The notes beneath the pieces were generated by a model. It did no database searches and was not told where the DNA came from. It saw only the letters and a list, made by a program, of their open reading frames with translations. A DNA stretch of 64,000 bases, taken from positions 33,410,054 through 33,474,053 of the forward strand of contig OY365806.1 of NCBI GenBank assembly GCA_959347315.1, written 5' to 3'. The stretch's first letter is position 1, and every line of letters starts with the position of its first letter. This DNA is from Bimastos eiseni. Taxonomy: Eukaryota; Annelida; Clitellata; Crassiclitellata; Lumbricidae. Both the position numbers and the translations under genes were made by a program. Shown here one piece after another: positions 1 through 13,490 of the stretch.

Positions 1-782
1 TGCATTTAGGATGATGAGTTTTCTATAGATCTCTGACCTTCATGGTTGAGACAATTTTAAAAATTGACTTATAAGTCATACTGCATGACTTGTTTGATGT
101 AACTTCTTCATAATGTTGACTTATGTAGCCTACTTAACTCACCAGTTTATAAATTCTCAAATTATGCAACTTTTTATCCCAGCCTCGTCGAGCAAATACT
201 GTCTGCTATTACCAGGCACTATCATCATTTGCTTCAGCTCTGCTAGATGCCTAAAATTGAGTGAGTTGATGATTGTATGTATATATAGCTTCTTTTAGTT
301 GTTTAAGTAGACCTAAGTTTGCTTCTAATCGAGGTCATTCTGGTGGTTTCCCTTCTACAAAAAATTGAACCCGAATGAAACTGGTGGACTCTGATTATCT
401 GACGCGACTCAGCGATTACCTGCCTAACTGCATTCCGTGCGCACCTTTGCTCATGTCCTAACCACAGCTATTGCATGCGTAGGTTGAACTGTTTACTAAA
501 CCGAGACTTTACGAAGCGTTGCCGTTAAGGCACTCGTGATACGCAGCTGTACAAACAAGAAAGGCCTTTGACAACATAAACTCAATATAGGAGAGAAGGA
601 GAAGAAGTCGGGTGGTGTGTGTGTGTGTGTATATGTGTGTGTCTAACGTGGCCACTCGGCGTTATCATAAAAATAGCGATCTGTCTGCTGAACCGCTGTG
701 AACGTTTGAATTGCAGAGCAGATCAGCTGAGCTAAGAAGAGAAAGCTGTGTCCTTCAGTAGGTTATTCGTGCATTTGCTGTC
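1..782. other. Upstream flank of the LOX-like gene
   Basis: No coding exon is recognised here. A short TG/TATG microsatellite lies at about 617-645. The stretch from about 660 to 782 probably holds the promoter and 5' UTR of the downstream gene, but no convincing TATA box was found. Confidence 0.4.
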
Positions 783-3700
783 ATGTTTCGAGTTATCGGT
801 ATTGCTGCGGCACTCTTGTTGACGTCCGTTGCTGCCATAGTTCGCCCGCAGACGACACCACTAAGGCGCAATCTGACGGAGGGAGAGATAATTCTCGAGG
901 GTGGAACTGCCCCTGGAACGGGGAATGTGATTATCTACCATGACGGGAGACTCTGGTCCATCTGCGATGATGGGTGGAACCTGCAGGCGGCAAGGGTCGT
1001 CTGTAGGTCTCTCGGCTACCCACACGCCCTAGGGCACACCAGTCAGGCCTACTTCGGACAGACGAGACACAGTGAGTACTTGTTGTGATATGTTGATTCG
1101 TCTATGGGGTGATTAATCTCTTCTATGGGGTGATTCATCTATAACGATTAACGATAACAATAATTTCATTGTAACAAAACCAAATCAATTGACTCAGTGA
1201 CTTGTAACATAATAAATATATAAAATAGGAAATTAATAATCATCGAATAACGGTAAGTTACAAGGGAAGGTCCTAAGGGATATCCTCCCACTGACAGGGC
1301 CACCCATAATATGCAATAGCTATTCTATGGTGTACGATTCTATGGTGTGATTCATCAATGGAGTGATTCATTTATTCTATGAGGTGATTCATCCATAAGG
1401 CGATTCATCTAATCTATGGGGTGATTCATCAATGGGTGATTCACCTATTTTATGGGGTGATTCATCTATGGGGTGATTCATTTATGGGGTGATTCTTCTG
1501 TGCAGTGTTTCATTTATTCTATGAGGTGATTCAACTATGGGTGATTCATCTATGGAGTGATTCATCTATGGGGTGATTCATCTATTCTATGAGGTGTTTC
1601 GTCTATGGGGTGATTCATTCATTCTATGGGGTGATTCATCAATGGGGTGATTCATCTATTCTATGAGGTGACTTATCTAAGGGGAAATTCATCTATGGAT
1701 TGATTCATCTGTCGATTGATTTGGTACAGATTAGATCCATTTAATAAATTCATTATGAACATTGATTTATCTTCAGGAGTTTAAACAACTTTAAGTGCCA
1801 TTCAATTCTGTTGTAACCACCCATTGTTGCATTGCAGCGTTTCTAAAAAAGCTTTTTCAGTGGATCAGTAATTTTTATACTTCTCTATAGTTGGCCCAAA
1901 ACTTTTTTATAGCCTATACTGCCCTATTGGTAAAATGAAACAGATATGAAAGTTCATTCAATTATCTTGTGACTGACGATGCCAGCTTTCGGTTCTGTAT
2001 CGATAGTCCGAAGATTGCATGGTGACCGGTCGACAGATGATACGATTGTTGTTTTGATGGTAGCTGGACTGATGAGAAGAATTATGTTTGTTAGAAGCTG
2101 GATTGCATAATTCTTTTCATTCATCCAGCTTCCATTTAGGCATGATTCTTTTCTTATCAATCCAGCTCCCAGTTTTGCACATTATTTAATCTAGTTAACT
2201 TAATGTCGGAGTATAGAATCTTCGGACTATCGAACCTTCGGACTATCGAACCTTCGGACTATCAAGCGGACACCTCAGCTGTTGGGGCCAGAGGAGTTAC
2301 TTGCAACTGGTTGCATACAAGTAGCCTATTATTTATTTAGAGTAATTAAAATAAATAAAATAAAAAATATTAAATAAATACATCCAGGTCACCCATCGTC
2401 TTGGAAATGCTGCTGCATTGGTATTAAGGTATTAAAGTTAAACTTTTATTTAAATCGATTCCATGGTCTGTGCTCAAGCACATTTGCAAGTCTGATCAGT
2501 TAGTAGACTTAGTTATAAAATAGTCTTGGATGATAATTATGTGTCACATTTCATTGTATTGGTACTTTTGGAATTTGTGTTGGGTGATAAAAGCAGCTCT
2601 TAAATCAATATATGGATAGCAAAATTCAACATAATCATAGACAGTAGTATTAGTTATCATTAGGCGTATATCATGAGTAGCAATAAATTGTTTTAACAGA
2701 CTGAAACTGTACATAATTGTCAAAAATTTGTTTTACATAGCACACAGTAAAAATAAATCTTGAACTGATGCAATGGCTTTGCACAGATGTTCAAGTTGCG
2801 AAGTAGTTGACAAATATGGAAGGTTAGTAATGGCTCTGGTGGCGGAACACAGATGTAGCTCATTTAGCTTAAAGATGGTGACCAGATTAAGACAATTGAA
2901 CAGATAAGTAAGATCAGTGGTCTTGGCTGAGTAATGAACACAAGCAATGATTCTGACAACTGTGTTGAAGCAAGCAAAACAGGCGAAAGTGACTTTTTAT
3001 CCCCTCCCCTCTCAAGACATCATAAGGTTTCGTGGTCTTAAGATTGACATGATGTCTAGGATCTAACTTTCAGTAATCGTTTAATATACATTGAATTAGG
3101 ATTGGGGTTTACTAATTAGGAAGTAAAACGGCGGTTAGCTAGGGCGATATTAGTTGCCATGTTTAGTTGAATCGATAAAAAAAATGACTGTTAAACTCAA
3201 TGGCACTGAAAAAGGGATTAGTTTTATATCTTAGGTAAGCTTTATGTATACCTAGTTTACACTTATAATCTTACAAGCTTTTAGCATAAGTTAAAGTTTG
3301 ATTTTATAGGTTTTTGCCTTCCTATAGTAGTAAATGGGAAGCTGTGGTCATAGAAGGTATTAAATTTCAAGGACAATAAAATGAGGTCAGGACTAGTAAT
3401 AAAACAGTCGCCATCCAAACTCTTCATCAAGAGCAGTCTGAAAGTTAGTATGCACCTGTTCAGTGTTGTATCGGTTAGATACAAATTTCGCTTCAATAGG
3501 AGGATAGAAGTGCCAATATTTTAGTTATATGTGACTAAGGTAATTTGTAAATGTATAGCCAACCATACAGGAGGAGATATTAGTAAGCTTCGAGAGCCCC
3601 AAAGTATTCATTGGTATAATGATGAGAATCAATGTATAGTGATTCGGTTAACGGAATTTAATCCGCCAACATGAGTTATTCAGTATCTGACTCCGAGCTA

Positions 3701-6700
3701 ACCAAAACCAACCTGTCCTCTTGTGAATATAATCAGAAGTTTGATCCAGTATCAGTTGAACTACAATTAATTTCTTGTTCCATTTATCCTGTTTAGATTA
3801 AGGTTTTGACTTAAGAAACATTCATTGTTGTTTTCTTCTGGTAGCATATCAGTTTAGACAACAGTAGACAACATCAATGCATGCTGTCACCTTGCTTTAT
3901 CTCATCTCTGAGGTATTAGTTTGGACAACATTCAGTGCCTGGATGTTACCTGGTTGCATGTAAACATTGGTCTGAACAACTTTCATCATTGTTGCATTTA
4001 ATTGCAATGGTTTGAAGAGCGTTCAATGTATGCTGTCTCTCTGTTTCATGTAAGACATTGGTTTGGACAACGTCCAGTGTCATGGCGATGAAGCATCCAT
4101 TGTCGACTGCCAACACGAACCCTTTGGCAGCCACAATTGTGACCATCGCGAAGCAGCCGGGGTTTTCTGTGCTCCCCGGAGTGCGCGAGTAACAACTCGA
4201 CTGAGCAGTCGCCTGAGCACGACTTCAACCCCTCGAACTACTCGGAGAGCAATTCACAAGTTGACGACTGCAACTCGGCGACTCAATTTCAGCGAAAATG
4301 CAGTGTATCAAGAAATGATGCAGTTGGACCACGTCGTGAGACATCGCCATAAACCACCGGTTGGTGTCTTAACTCTTTCCTGTATACACTGATCTCTCCA
4401 TTTAATTATGTCTCTGAGCCTATTATCTAATCCCATTATCTAATCCTATTATCTAATCCCATTATCTAATCCTATTATCTAATCCCATTATCTAATCCCA
4501 TTATCTAATCCCATTATCTAATCCCATCCGGCCCAACAACTGCTGTGTTGCGGTGTTATCATGATCCACAATCATAAATCGACGGCTGGTTCAGGTTAAA
4601 TGCTGGTCAGAACTGTAATGTAATCTAAATGGATTTCTCCTCTAGTGTCATAATCGAAAAGTACAAGACATCAATCAATGATTACTCTAAGGGAAGTTGT
4701 AGTCAAATTTATGATCTAAACACATTTCTGTTTTAGCACCATTATCTTAAATGGCAATGCATTAATCAAAGGTCGGTTTAAGTGAAACCAGATGGAAAAC
4801 TTGTAATTTGATTGAAAAGTCCAAGAATAGGTTTCCCAGGATTTTAGATGATGTTGAATATTGGGTCGCAGTAGCAGCCTGTGCTGGATATCAATATCAA
4901 GTTCAAATGTTGACAGTTGAACATTTTTCGAGGGTGGTAGGCTGATAGCCGATGACAAAGAAAGTTGGAGGTAGCATATGATGACTAGAAACCTAAATAG
5001 TATATTAGTGTTAGTAAAATATGACTCAAAAATAGAGATATTCTTAACATCAGAACAGTAGGACCGAGTTATGAGCAGATTAAATTTATGGCCCATGTCA
5101 TACTTTGGGAATACTATGTGTTTCATAAGATCAAAACGAGAAGGCAGATCGAGGCATTTCCTTGGTACATACTACAGAGTATCACTGTATGTGTAAACGT
5201 ATAATATATTGTATTATAGATTCCAAATAAACCAGATTGGAATTCATGGAAAGTTAGAGAGGGTAAGACTGTAGAATGACAGTAACATTTCCAAAGGCTA
5301 TATATGCCGATCACCTATAGATAAATTAACATATTACTTACCAGTAGCTTACCAGTAGATTAAGTCAGTAATAGCTTACATGGTTGCCATGGGTAAATTG
5401 GTTAATTAGTGTGTACTTTCGTGTTTGCTATGAGTACTTTTGGGTTGTCAATTTAAAATGTTTCTTAAAAATCATCTGTTTGCTTTTTATCTGTAGGAAT
5501 ACCAGGTGCGTGTTGTAAATGGCCGGAATGGAAATGAGGGTCGACTGGAGGTGAACTTTGATGGAGCTCAATGGGGCGTTATCTGTAGTGATCATTGGAC
5601 CATGCTTGAGGCACGGGTCGCTTGCAGACAAGCCGGACTAGGGCTAGCTAAGTCTGCTCTTCAGGTATGATTTTTTTCAGTCATTAACCTGCTCACTTTA
5701 CATAGGATATCCAGATGAATCATGTTTATTAGTCCATCCCATTGACTTGACTTACTTATTTACCCAAGGACTAGCGCTAGATAAGTCTGCTCTTCAGGCA
5801 TGATTTTTCAGCCATTAACCTGCTCACTTTACGTAGGATATCCAGATGAATCATTTTTGTTAATCCATCTAATTGAGTTGAGTTGACTTACTTATTTACC
5901 TATGCACTTACCCATGACCAGACAATCTGATTAATCATTTGCCCCAAGTACACGTAGGTCATCCAGGGGAGGTCTAATTATTTTTCCTGTGAAGTTGAGT
6001 ATGTAATTGAGGTGAGTTATAATAATTTACAACATGCACATGCAATGGAAGTAAGTTCTACCTATTTTCCACTTACATTTTGATGAAGTGCTCTTGATTC
6101 AAGCATGGTAAAAAGAAAAGTTTTCAAGTGATTGTAGAATGTGGAAGACAGTGTCTCAAGTAGCATGGAGGCACAATGCAAGAGGGATGCCATTCCATAC
6201 AGCGGGCCCATCACAGAAAAGTGTGACTTTGCATGATAGTGGTATGGTCAAACGGGACTGAGAGCACACCTTCCCCACTGAGCATTAGGAACGACTTCTC
6301 CGAGTACCCAACACTAGCGCACCAAGGAGTCATGCAAAGACCACGCAGACAGACCACCGAGACCTACTTGAACCTTGAACGCTGAGAAAGTGCTCATGGA
6401 GGATGGTGCCAATTAATTTAAGAAATTTCCCAGGTTGCCCAGGCATAACATGCAACTGTTGTATGTAAATAAAGTGAATTCTAATCATTAACCTGTGCAC
6501 ATTGCTTTCAAGGTGAACTTCTTTGGTGGCGAGAACCTGGTGAAGATGGCAACCGGAGTCCATTGTGATGGTGACGAGGAGAAATTGTCTGACTGTTACC
6601 ACGATGAATCTGGAGCCACTGTTTCAACGTGTCCTCGTAGAGACTTGGTTGCTGGGGTCGTCTGTGCCACCGGTAGTATGACCTCTGAACCGTCGCTGCT

Positions 6701-9700
6701 TCCCTTTTGTTGTTCTAGAACATTGAAATGGGAGGGTTTCAAGAACTTCCTAAAAATGCATTCAATTGTTCATAAGTCAGTAGATTGTGAAACATGCCCT
6801 GAAAGAATAACAGTAATAGCAATTATATTCAAATAGATCAGGCGTGCATGTCACTTGTTTTTGTGTCTATGTTCACAGTGATGATAATATGTTTAATTGA
6901 TTAAAAAATAGATAATTTTTATGTCATTCCAAAATAGCGCTCCATTAGCATGTATATCCACAGGGAATCATTTGTACCCTAGATTATTATGAAGAGTAAA
7001 AATAATTAAGGAAGAGTAGTAACAATAACAATAATTATAAAAATAATAGCAGCATGAAGTTAACAATTATAAAAATAAGATGTATATGAAACATTAGTGA
7101 CTTCATTTTTCATAGCCTTGTCATGTTATGGCAGGTGACCCGTCTGATCCCCCACTGAATGTCGATCCACAAAATTTCAAGATCTTGGAGAAAATCTGTA
7201 GGAATTGAGACTCAAGTGTTGATGGCAAAGTTGCTGTCAGCTTCCCAAAGAGGAGATCGGGCATTACATATAATGACTGCAAAATTAATTATAATGACAT
7301 AATAAAATCAACAAAATAATTAACGCAGCAACTCAATAATTAGTATCTATAGTGTGTTCATATAAAATTGTTTCTTTGATGTCGATGACGTGTAGAGCTT
7401 CCTGATTTGGTTCCAAATGCAACCTTGCTGGCAAAAAGTGCCCACCTGCAGGATCTTGCAATGTACTACATGCAGTGCGCCATGGAAGAGAAATGTGCTG
7501 CTCAGACCGCCTTCAACATCAAAAAGAACCGCCAAGGTTAGCTATACATGAAGGAAGACAGATTTATTAATTTAATAAATTTTCTGTTTTGCACCATGTT
7601 ATTGTTTTGCTAAAATTGATGCCCTACTGCTTAGGATTATGGAGTAAGTTTCTAAGCTGTAGGCCTACCCAAGTGTTTGAGAATAGCATTATCTGATGTT
7701 CAATCTCAATGGTTTACTGGATTATTATTATTCGACGAGTAGCCACCGTTGTAAGTGCAGTTCCTCTCTGTTCTTCATGAAGAATCATATATTATGTGCT
7801 GAAAATAACCAGTGTTTCAATTACAAGAGTTGTTAATTAGTTAGTTTTCTGCTTTCTGTACAGACTGGCACATCTTCAAGCGCCGTTTGCTTCGTTTTTC
7901 AAGCAGCATCTGGAACTTTGGAACGGCAGACTTCCGCCCAGATCTACGCAAAGAGGATTGGGAATGGCATCTGTGTCACATGTGAGTCCACAGTGATAAG
8001 AGAGTCACATAGAAAAGAGGGTGAGGTCAGTTACAGTTGGGTCAGGTGTGATGAGGTCAAGATTACGGTGAGGTGAAGTCATAATCGTAATCTTGATATT
8101 TCTACAGCAGGAACCGACTTCGTAAGCAGTTTGGGTAAATTTAGAGGAGATTAGGTAAGTTAGAGAGCATCTTTCTGCCAAGCATCCTTACATGTTTAGA
8201 AAGATAGTGAAAAAAAGATGAAACAAGTGAATTAAGGAAGGCTGTCACCTCTAAACTTGAATGGGAAGGACCTTGGCTAGTATGTACTCATCTTTCAGTA
8301 TGTCAGTGTTTATGATAATGTAAGGTAAGATAATGCTTACATTTTTCTGGCAGTGAGTAGATTCGTTAAACACTGTAGTCTTCAATGGTACTATAACTAA
8401 CTAGATATGCAAGGCTGTGTTTGGATACTTTAAAATGTCTTCCTGTGATACATTTTTATGATTTAATTTGCGCTCATCAGGTGTGCTTAATGAACCCATC
8501 GGTGTGTGTATGAATTTTATATAATTATGTGGATAACCTTACAGCCTAACTATAGTGCCTGTTATGTACATCACATAAATGCTGCCAGTGGTACTCTAAT
8601 AATTAGGTTAAATTACTCAGAATAAATACCACTGGCGAGCTCGCAATGGGAGTTTATGTAGCATTGTTTCAAGGTTAACTATTTAAAGGTACTGTCTGCG
8701 CTACGTGAATTAAGAACACAAAGTTAAACTGTTTGCCCAGCTGCCTAGATATATATGTCTGTCATCTGCTGGTTCATCCGCAATCATTTAGCGCAACCAA
8801 GGGTTTCCTATGTAGAGTCGACAGATGACACCACGTTCAGAAGAAACCTATTGATATTATTCAAGCCCTAGATTTTAGGTTTTTTTTATCTTATAGCTTT
8901 AGCTCTTCTGAGCGTTGATGTTTAAGGTTACTTTTGGCAGGCATTATCACAGCATGCGAATATTTGCCTCTTATGACATTGTGGATCGAAACGGAAACCG
9001 TGTTGCAGAGGGTCACAAGGCATCATTCTGTCTTGAGGACGTCCAGTGCATTTCAGGGGTAGTCAAGAAATTCGCCTGCAAGGGATTCAGTGACCAAGGT
9101 ACATGTGCTTAGACCTCCAACTGGATAATTCTTTCTGCCAAGTGTTCAGTTTAACTATGGTTTAAACGAATCAGTTTAACTATGGTTTACACAAATCAAC
9201 CATCAGTTTATATTTCACTACACGAGTCAGCTTAATGCAGTAATTTAACGAAACATTAAATTTTGTATAAAGCCTTTCAACACAAACATTTGTATTAAAC
9301 TTCTTATTACCACAAACATGTGCATAGAGTCTTTCAAGAACCTCTCATTGACACAAGCATTTGTATAGAACCTTTTAGTTATCTCGCAAATGTGGTAAAA
9401 CTTATGACATTCAAAACATTTACTTAAACGTTTTGATGTTAAGATTTTCTATAGTGATATTATTTGTAATCTGTTCTATTTATTTTTGCAACAAAATTTT
9501 TAGGCATAACGGTTGGTTGTGCCGATGACTACTTGCACGACATTGATTGCCAGTGGATCGATATCACGGATGTCAAGCCAGGGAACTACGTTTTCAAGGT
9601 AACTGATAGGCCTAACCATGATGCAGCAGGACATCTTTATGATAGTCCACTTTAGCAAAAGCTATTACAACAGTACAAGTCGATTCATGTTCTAGAATAT

Positions 9701-9893
9701 TTTGACTGTATTGTTGGTATTTGCTATCTCTATAAGTTATTTATAAAGTCAGAATGTTTTGCATCGTTAGGTACACGTTAATCCGGAGTATCTCGTCGCT
9801 GAGTTGGACTACAACAACAACGCTGCCATCTGTGATCTTGTTTACAGTGGATTCGATGTGAGAGTCTCCAACTGTGTCCTTGGTCGTGGTTGA
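783..9893 (+). CDS. Lysyl oxidase-like protein with two SRCR domains, 9 exons
   Basis: Secreted copper amine oxidase that should oxidise lysine side chains in collagen or elastin-like matrix proteins. Exons: 783-1071, 4055-4335, 5497-5664, 6513-6672, 7396-7536, 7864-7981, 8941-9098, 9504-9598, 9771-9893. All junctions are GT..AG, the phases agree, and the exons sum to 511 codons including TGA. The protein starts with a hydrophobic signal peptide (residues 1-18). SRCR 1 covers about 38-135, a Ser/Thr/Arg-rich linker about 136-190, and SRCR 2 about 191-298. The catalytic domain begins at LPDLVP (about 301). The copper site is HLCHMHYHSM, with His385, His387 and His389. The lysine tyrosylquinone pair is present as Lys412 (in [12 protein letters not shown]) and Tyr448 (in GCADDY), followed by [12 protein letters not shown]. 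His389-Lys412 spacing is 23, as in LOXL2-4, whereas LOX and LOXL1 have 24. Vertebrate LOXL2-4 carry four SRCR domains; this one has two, as some invertebrate proteins do. Every catalytic residue checked is intact, so the gene is probably functional. Confidence 0.93.
1085..1720. repeat. Degenerate minisatellite in LOX-like intron 1
   Basis: About 16-20 bp units built on TCTATGGGGTGATTCAT recur many times. There are variants (gaggtgattcat, aatggggtgatt), and unrelated sequence interrupts the array around 1160-1320. It lies just downstream of the exon 1 donor. Confidence 0.85.
2001..2232. repeat. 16-bp perfect inverted repeat around a 200-bp spacer
   Basis: CGATAGTCCGAAGATT at 2001-2016 is the exact reverse complement of 2217-2232. 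The right arm is followed by two more copies of the CTTCGGACTATC word (to about 2265). It may be a small MITE or a local inverted duplication. No target-site duplication was identified. Confidence 0.55.
4426..4530. repeat. 13-bp tandem repeat, about 8 copies
   Basis: The unit is ATTATCTAATCCC, with C/T variation at the last base. It lies in intron 2 of the LOX-like gene. Confidence 0.9.
5633..5899 (+). repeat. 132-bp tandem duplication spanning an exon 3 splice donor
   Basis: The sequence from the end of exon 3 (TCTGCTCTTCAG at 5653-5664) into the intron recurs 132 bp downstream (TCTGCTCTTCAG at 5785-5796), with the following intron sequence also matching at roughly 90%. The copied donor reads GC (CAGgcatga) instead of GT (CAGgtatga). 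Confidence 0.8.
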
Positions 9894-11978
9894 GCGAACT
9901 TCATCATATTTCAGTCCATACTAATACACAACATGTACGGAATGGTCATTATTCTGGTGCTATGTAAATCAGGAAGATATTAGTTTGAGCACCATTTGAG
10001 CAACTAGTGTTGGTTAAATAGGCTATTTTGCTTGCTTTCTACTTTGTGCTAAGGCAAAGGAGAATACTGTGCCTAGTAGTTTTGAATATGCGTAACATTG
10101 AAAACCTGGTCTAGGCTAGTTTTATGCAGCAAGTCTACTTGGACGAATCAGTGAATTAGATAATCGCATTTCAGCACCAGTGAGCAGTTATTAAAAGTCC
10201 TAAGGATTATATGCTACCATGCAAGTGTCTACTATTTGAGATGACACAAGTCCGTTTCTGAAGACTGTTCTGTATGTCACCAATTGTTTGAATTTGTATT
10301 GGAACACGCAAGACGGCTGAAAGATAATGCTATAATGGTAATAATTGTGTTATTAAGCCCTTATTTAAAAATGTGTTAGCTGCAATATATGCAATGTTAC
10401 ACTATAGGAATTAAATTTAAACTGCATCAGTGACTATTGTTGGTTATATTATTCAATATTTGTATTCTATTGTAATACACAATTAAAACTTTACAAGTTT
10501 AATTATATTAAGTCCATGAATTGTGATACTTATGTGACTCGAATTTTAACATTTGATATGCAATATTCCGTGTCCTACAATTTGCAATTATGTTAGTGGT
10601 GTAAAGCTAATTGATCGTTTCAACAGATTTAATTATGGTTGCTGGATCCGTAGAGCAATGGAGAAAACACTGGCATACAGAGATATGAGGAACAGAGCTC
10701 GATACCCATAACCCCAAGGCTGACCAGACCTCCTTTCGCTAGACGTCGGCGTTGGTCAAATCAGATGCATAACGCTATGAGTTCCTTGTATGGCTGCCGA
10801 CAGTTAAATTCGACTCCTGTAATAGCTTGTCATAATCCATTCATAATTTATACTCGTAATCATACTTGTCAATTATAAATTTTACGCATTTGTTAATAGT
10901 ATGCCATGTTAATTATGATACATTTATATAGTTTCATTGATTGCTGAATGTCATGCTAATGTATTTTGTGCTACATAAGTAAGAAATATAAATTAGTAAT
11001 GTTAGTTAGGATGAATACATCATCTAATTAATCATAATTATGTCAACTGGGAAATTAACGTTTTAGAAGAAGACCTTTGACATCAGCTCCTCAATTGTCT
11101 GCGTTAATCAGAAGAACCGTCTAAATAATTTATCTGCGTTGGTCTTCTGTATATAGTGAGCTAGCTAGAAACCAATTCTTGAGCCGTACATTCTTGGAAC
11201 TACTCACGTTAAACCATTTCCGGAAGCTGTGCATTAGTTGATTTTTAAACTCTTTTATACAGGGCCTAATTGTTATGTAGAGTGTCAATCTAGGGTTTTC
11301 GGCGCCACTGTGTCTTGTCGTCTAGCGACGTCGCTGGGTGAGAAATGAAACTACGCTCTCGCCGTAGGCCTATGCTGTTAGCGAGAAGATCAGGTGGCGA
11401 CGGAGAGGCCTAGCCACCAACCTGCGAGAACTGTAGGCCTATTGATAGGCCTATTTGGATGGTATCAGATTGAATTGATGATTTTCTGTAGTAACCCCCC
11501 CTCACCCATTGAAAAATGAACGTATGTCTTTTGCATTGGGTAGTTAATGCAAATTAGACGCGATGCATCATGAGTACAACGGCCCAGTCAATTCATTCTC
11601 ATGATTTATTTGTTAGTTTAATACGTCAGTTAACATAGCAGAACACCAGTTCAACTCACAGCAACAACAGAGAAATCGCTGTACCAGAGAGAAAGCTGAA
11701 AGTTTATCGCTCAATAGTCCCTACTCAAGTACCAAGTTCACATTTAGGTCAACGTTAAGTGTTATACAGACCTAAACTATGGTAAAGCGTCACTGCTTAA
11801 TAGCTACTGCTAAAAGCTAACAATTATGATAGTAAGCCTATAATAGGCATATAGAATAGACAAAATAATTAAGGCAATTCATTTAGCAGAGAAATAAGAA
11901 CCAGAGTAACAAGCAGAGGCAGATTTTGAGACAAATTTGCGAAACAACATGAATAAAACAAAATTGAACATATAACGC

Positions 11979-12011
<33 letters not shown>

Positions 12012-12164
12012 CAAACTATTATCATTCCAATTCCAACGTTTCAATGCGGTGGCTTTCCAGGGCACCATGTCAAGATTACAGTCCACTGACAAGCGGCGAC
12101 CCAGATAATAATAATAATGATAATAATAATAATTATAATAATAATAAAGCGAGGCCTCGCCCTC

Positions 12165-12215
<51 letters not shown>

Positions 12216-13490
12216 TATGACCCAATAATAATACTACTAATAATAATAATAATAATAACAATAATACTAATAATAATAATACAAATCGAATGTTAGTCTT
12301 AGCTTAATTAACTAAAAATTACACTACTATGCCACTCAGTTGAGCACTTTTTGATAGCTGCTTAAAAAGTGGGGTTGTACAAAAGGTATAATTTTCAATT
12401 TGACTGTGTAGGCTTATTGACGACCATCACTGCTGTGTTAATAGTTGAACAGCATCACACTATAGCCTATGTTTTGGAGTAGGCTATAAACGTTTAACTA
12501 GAGATTAGCTCAACACCGAGAACATGGTAGTAGCCTACTAGGCGGTATTTACAATAAAAAAAACCCAAAACCTCATTCCCACGAAATTGTAGTGATCAAC
12601 TGTAGCCTAAGCGGTCTTCGTTTGAACACGGATTGCATTCTGCAGCATTCACCGAAGCTGCCACGAGTAAGTAATTATTGATATTAATATCAATTGATAT
12701 TAAAGTAATATAAAAACAGTAAATTTAGTAAATAAATTGATGGTCTGGCTTGACTAGGTAGTAGGCAGATGAGCGTAGGCGATAGATTAGACTATCCACC
12801 AAACGATTACTGGGTGGTCGACCAAAGAGAGCGATCGATCGCCTAAAATGGAAGCACTGGGATCCCCATAATTATGATAGTGGCTGTACAATAGGTAGGT
12901 CTCTGCTGGACTATTAATAATGACAAGTTGAAGATTCGAATGCCTGGTGGGGCAGAAATGTCGGTTCCATTTGGACGCCTAGCGAATTCTCTCTCCTGAT
13001 TAGCTGTGCCAACCAACACTGCTAAACGTTGTTTGCCTTCATTAGGAGAGTTCCCCGAAGATTATCCTGATTAGCTGGGCATTATATAGTGGCAATACTA
13101 ATCGCACAATATGATATCTGCTATACTTTGCATGGTGTACGATTTACGTAGAGAGGTGTGCAGTATCTGAGTGTTGTATACCTAGTGTTTAACTGCAGGC
13201 AAGAGGGCAGTGCCTATTTGCCTTTTATCATCCTCCCTTCCTTTTCTATTTTCTTCTTTTCTTTCTTTCTAGCTTTATTCATTCCATCCTGTCTAGATAT
13301 TCAGTGGGAAGTAGGAAGCATTGCTGTTTATGGTGCCGTGTCCAAAGTTGTGTCGAGATTTAGGAGTAATTAATTTATATTGCTGAGCCTCAGAGCCAAT
13401 TCTGAACGTGCGGGCACTGTACAATTTGCGACGACGATGCTGGTCTCCAAAGTTGAAGTCACTCCAAATTGTCGCATCAGTGTCTGGCAA
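9894..13490. other. Intergenic region with an (AAT)n block
   Basis: No coding exon is recognised. The first part presumably contains the LOX-like 3' UTR. AAT/ATA trinucleotide runs occupy 11981-12010, about 12103-12147 and about 12163-12290. TAGGCCTA-type words are dense at 11360-11455. Confidence 0.5.
11981..12290. repeat. (AAT)n microsatellite blocks
   Basis: Three runs of ATA/AAT trinucleotides are separated by short unique segments. Confidence 0.95.

Noticed and set aside
7134..7206. Possible LOX-like exon after a GGCAG acceptor
   Set aside because: The phase fits but the frame hits TGA and has no LOX similarity; exon 6513-6672 joins 7396 perfectly into LPDLVP.
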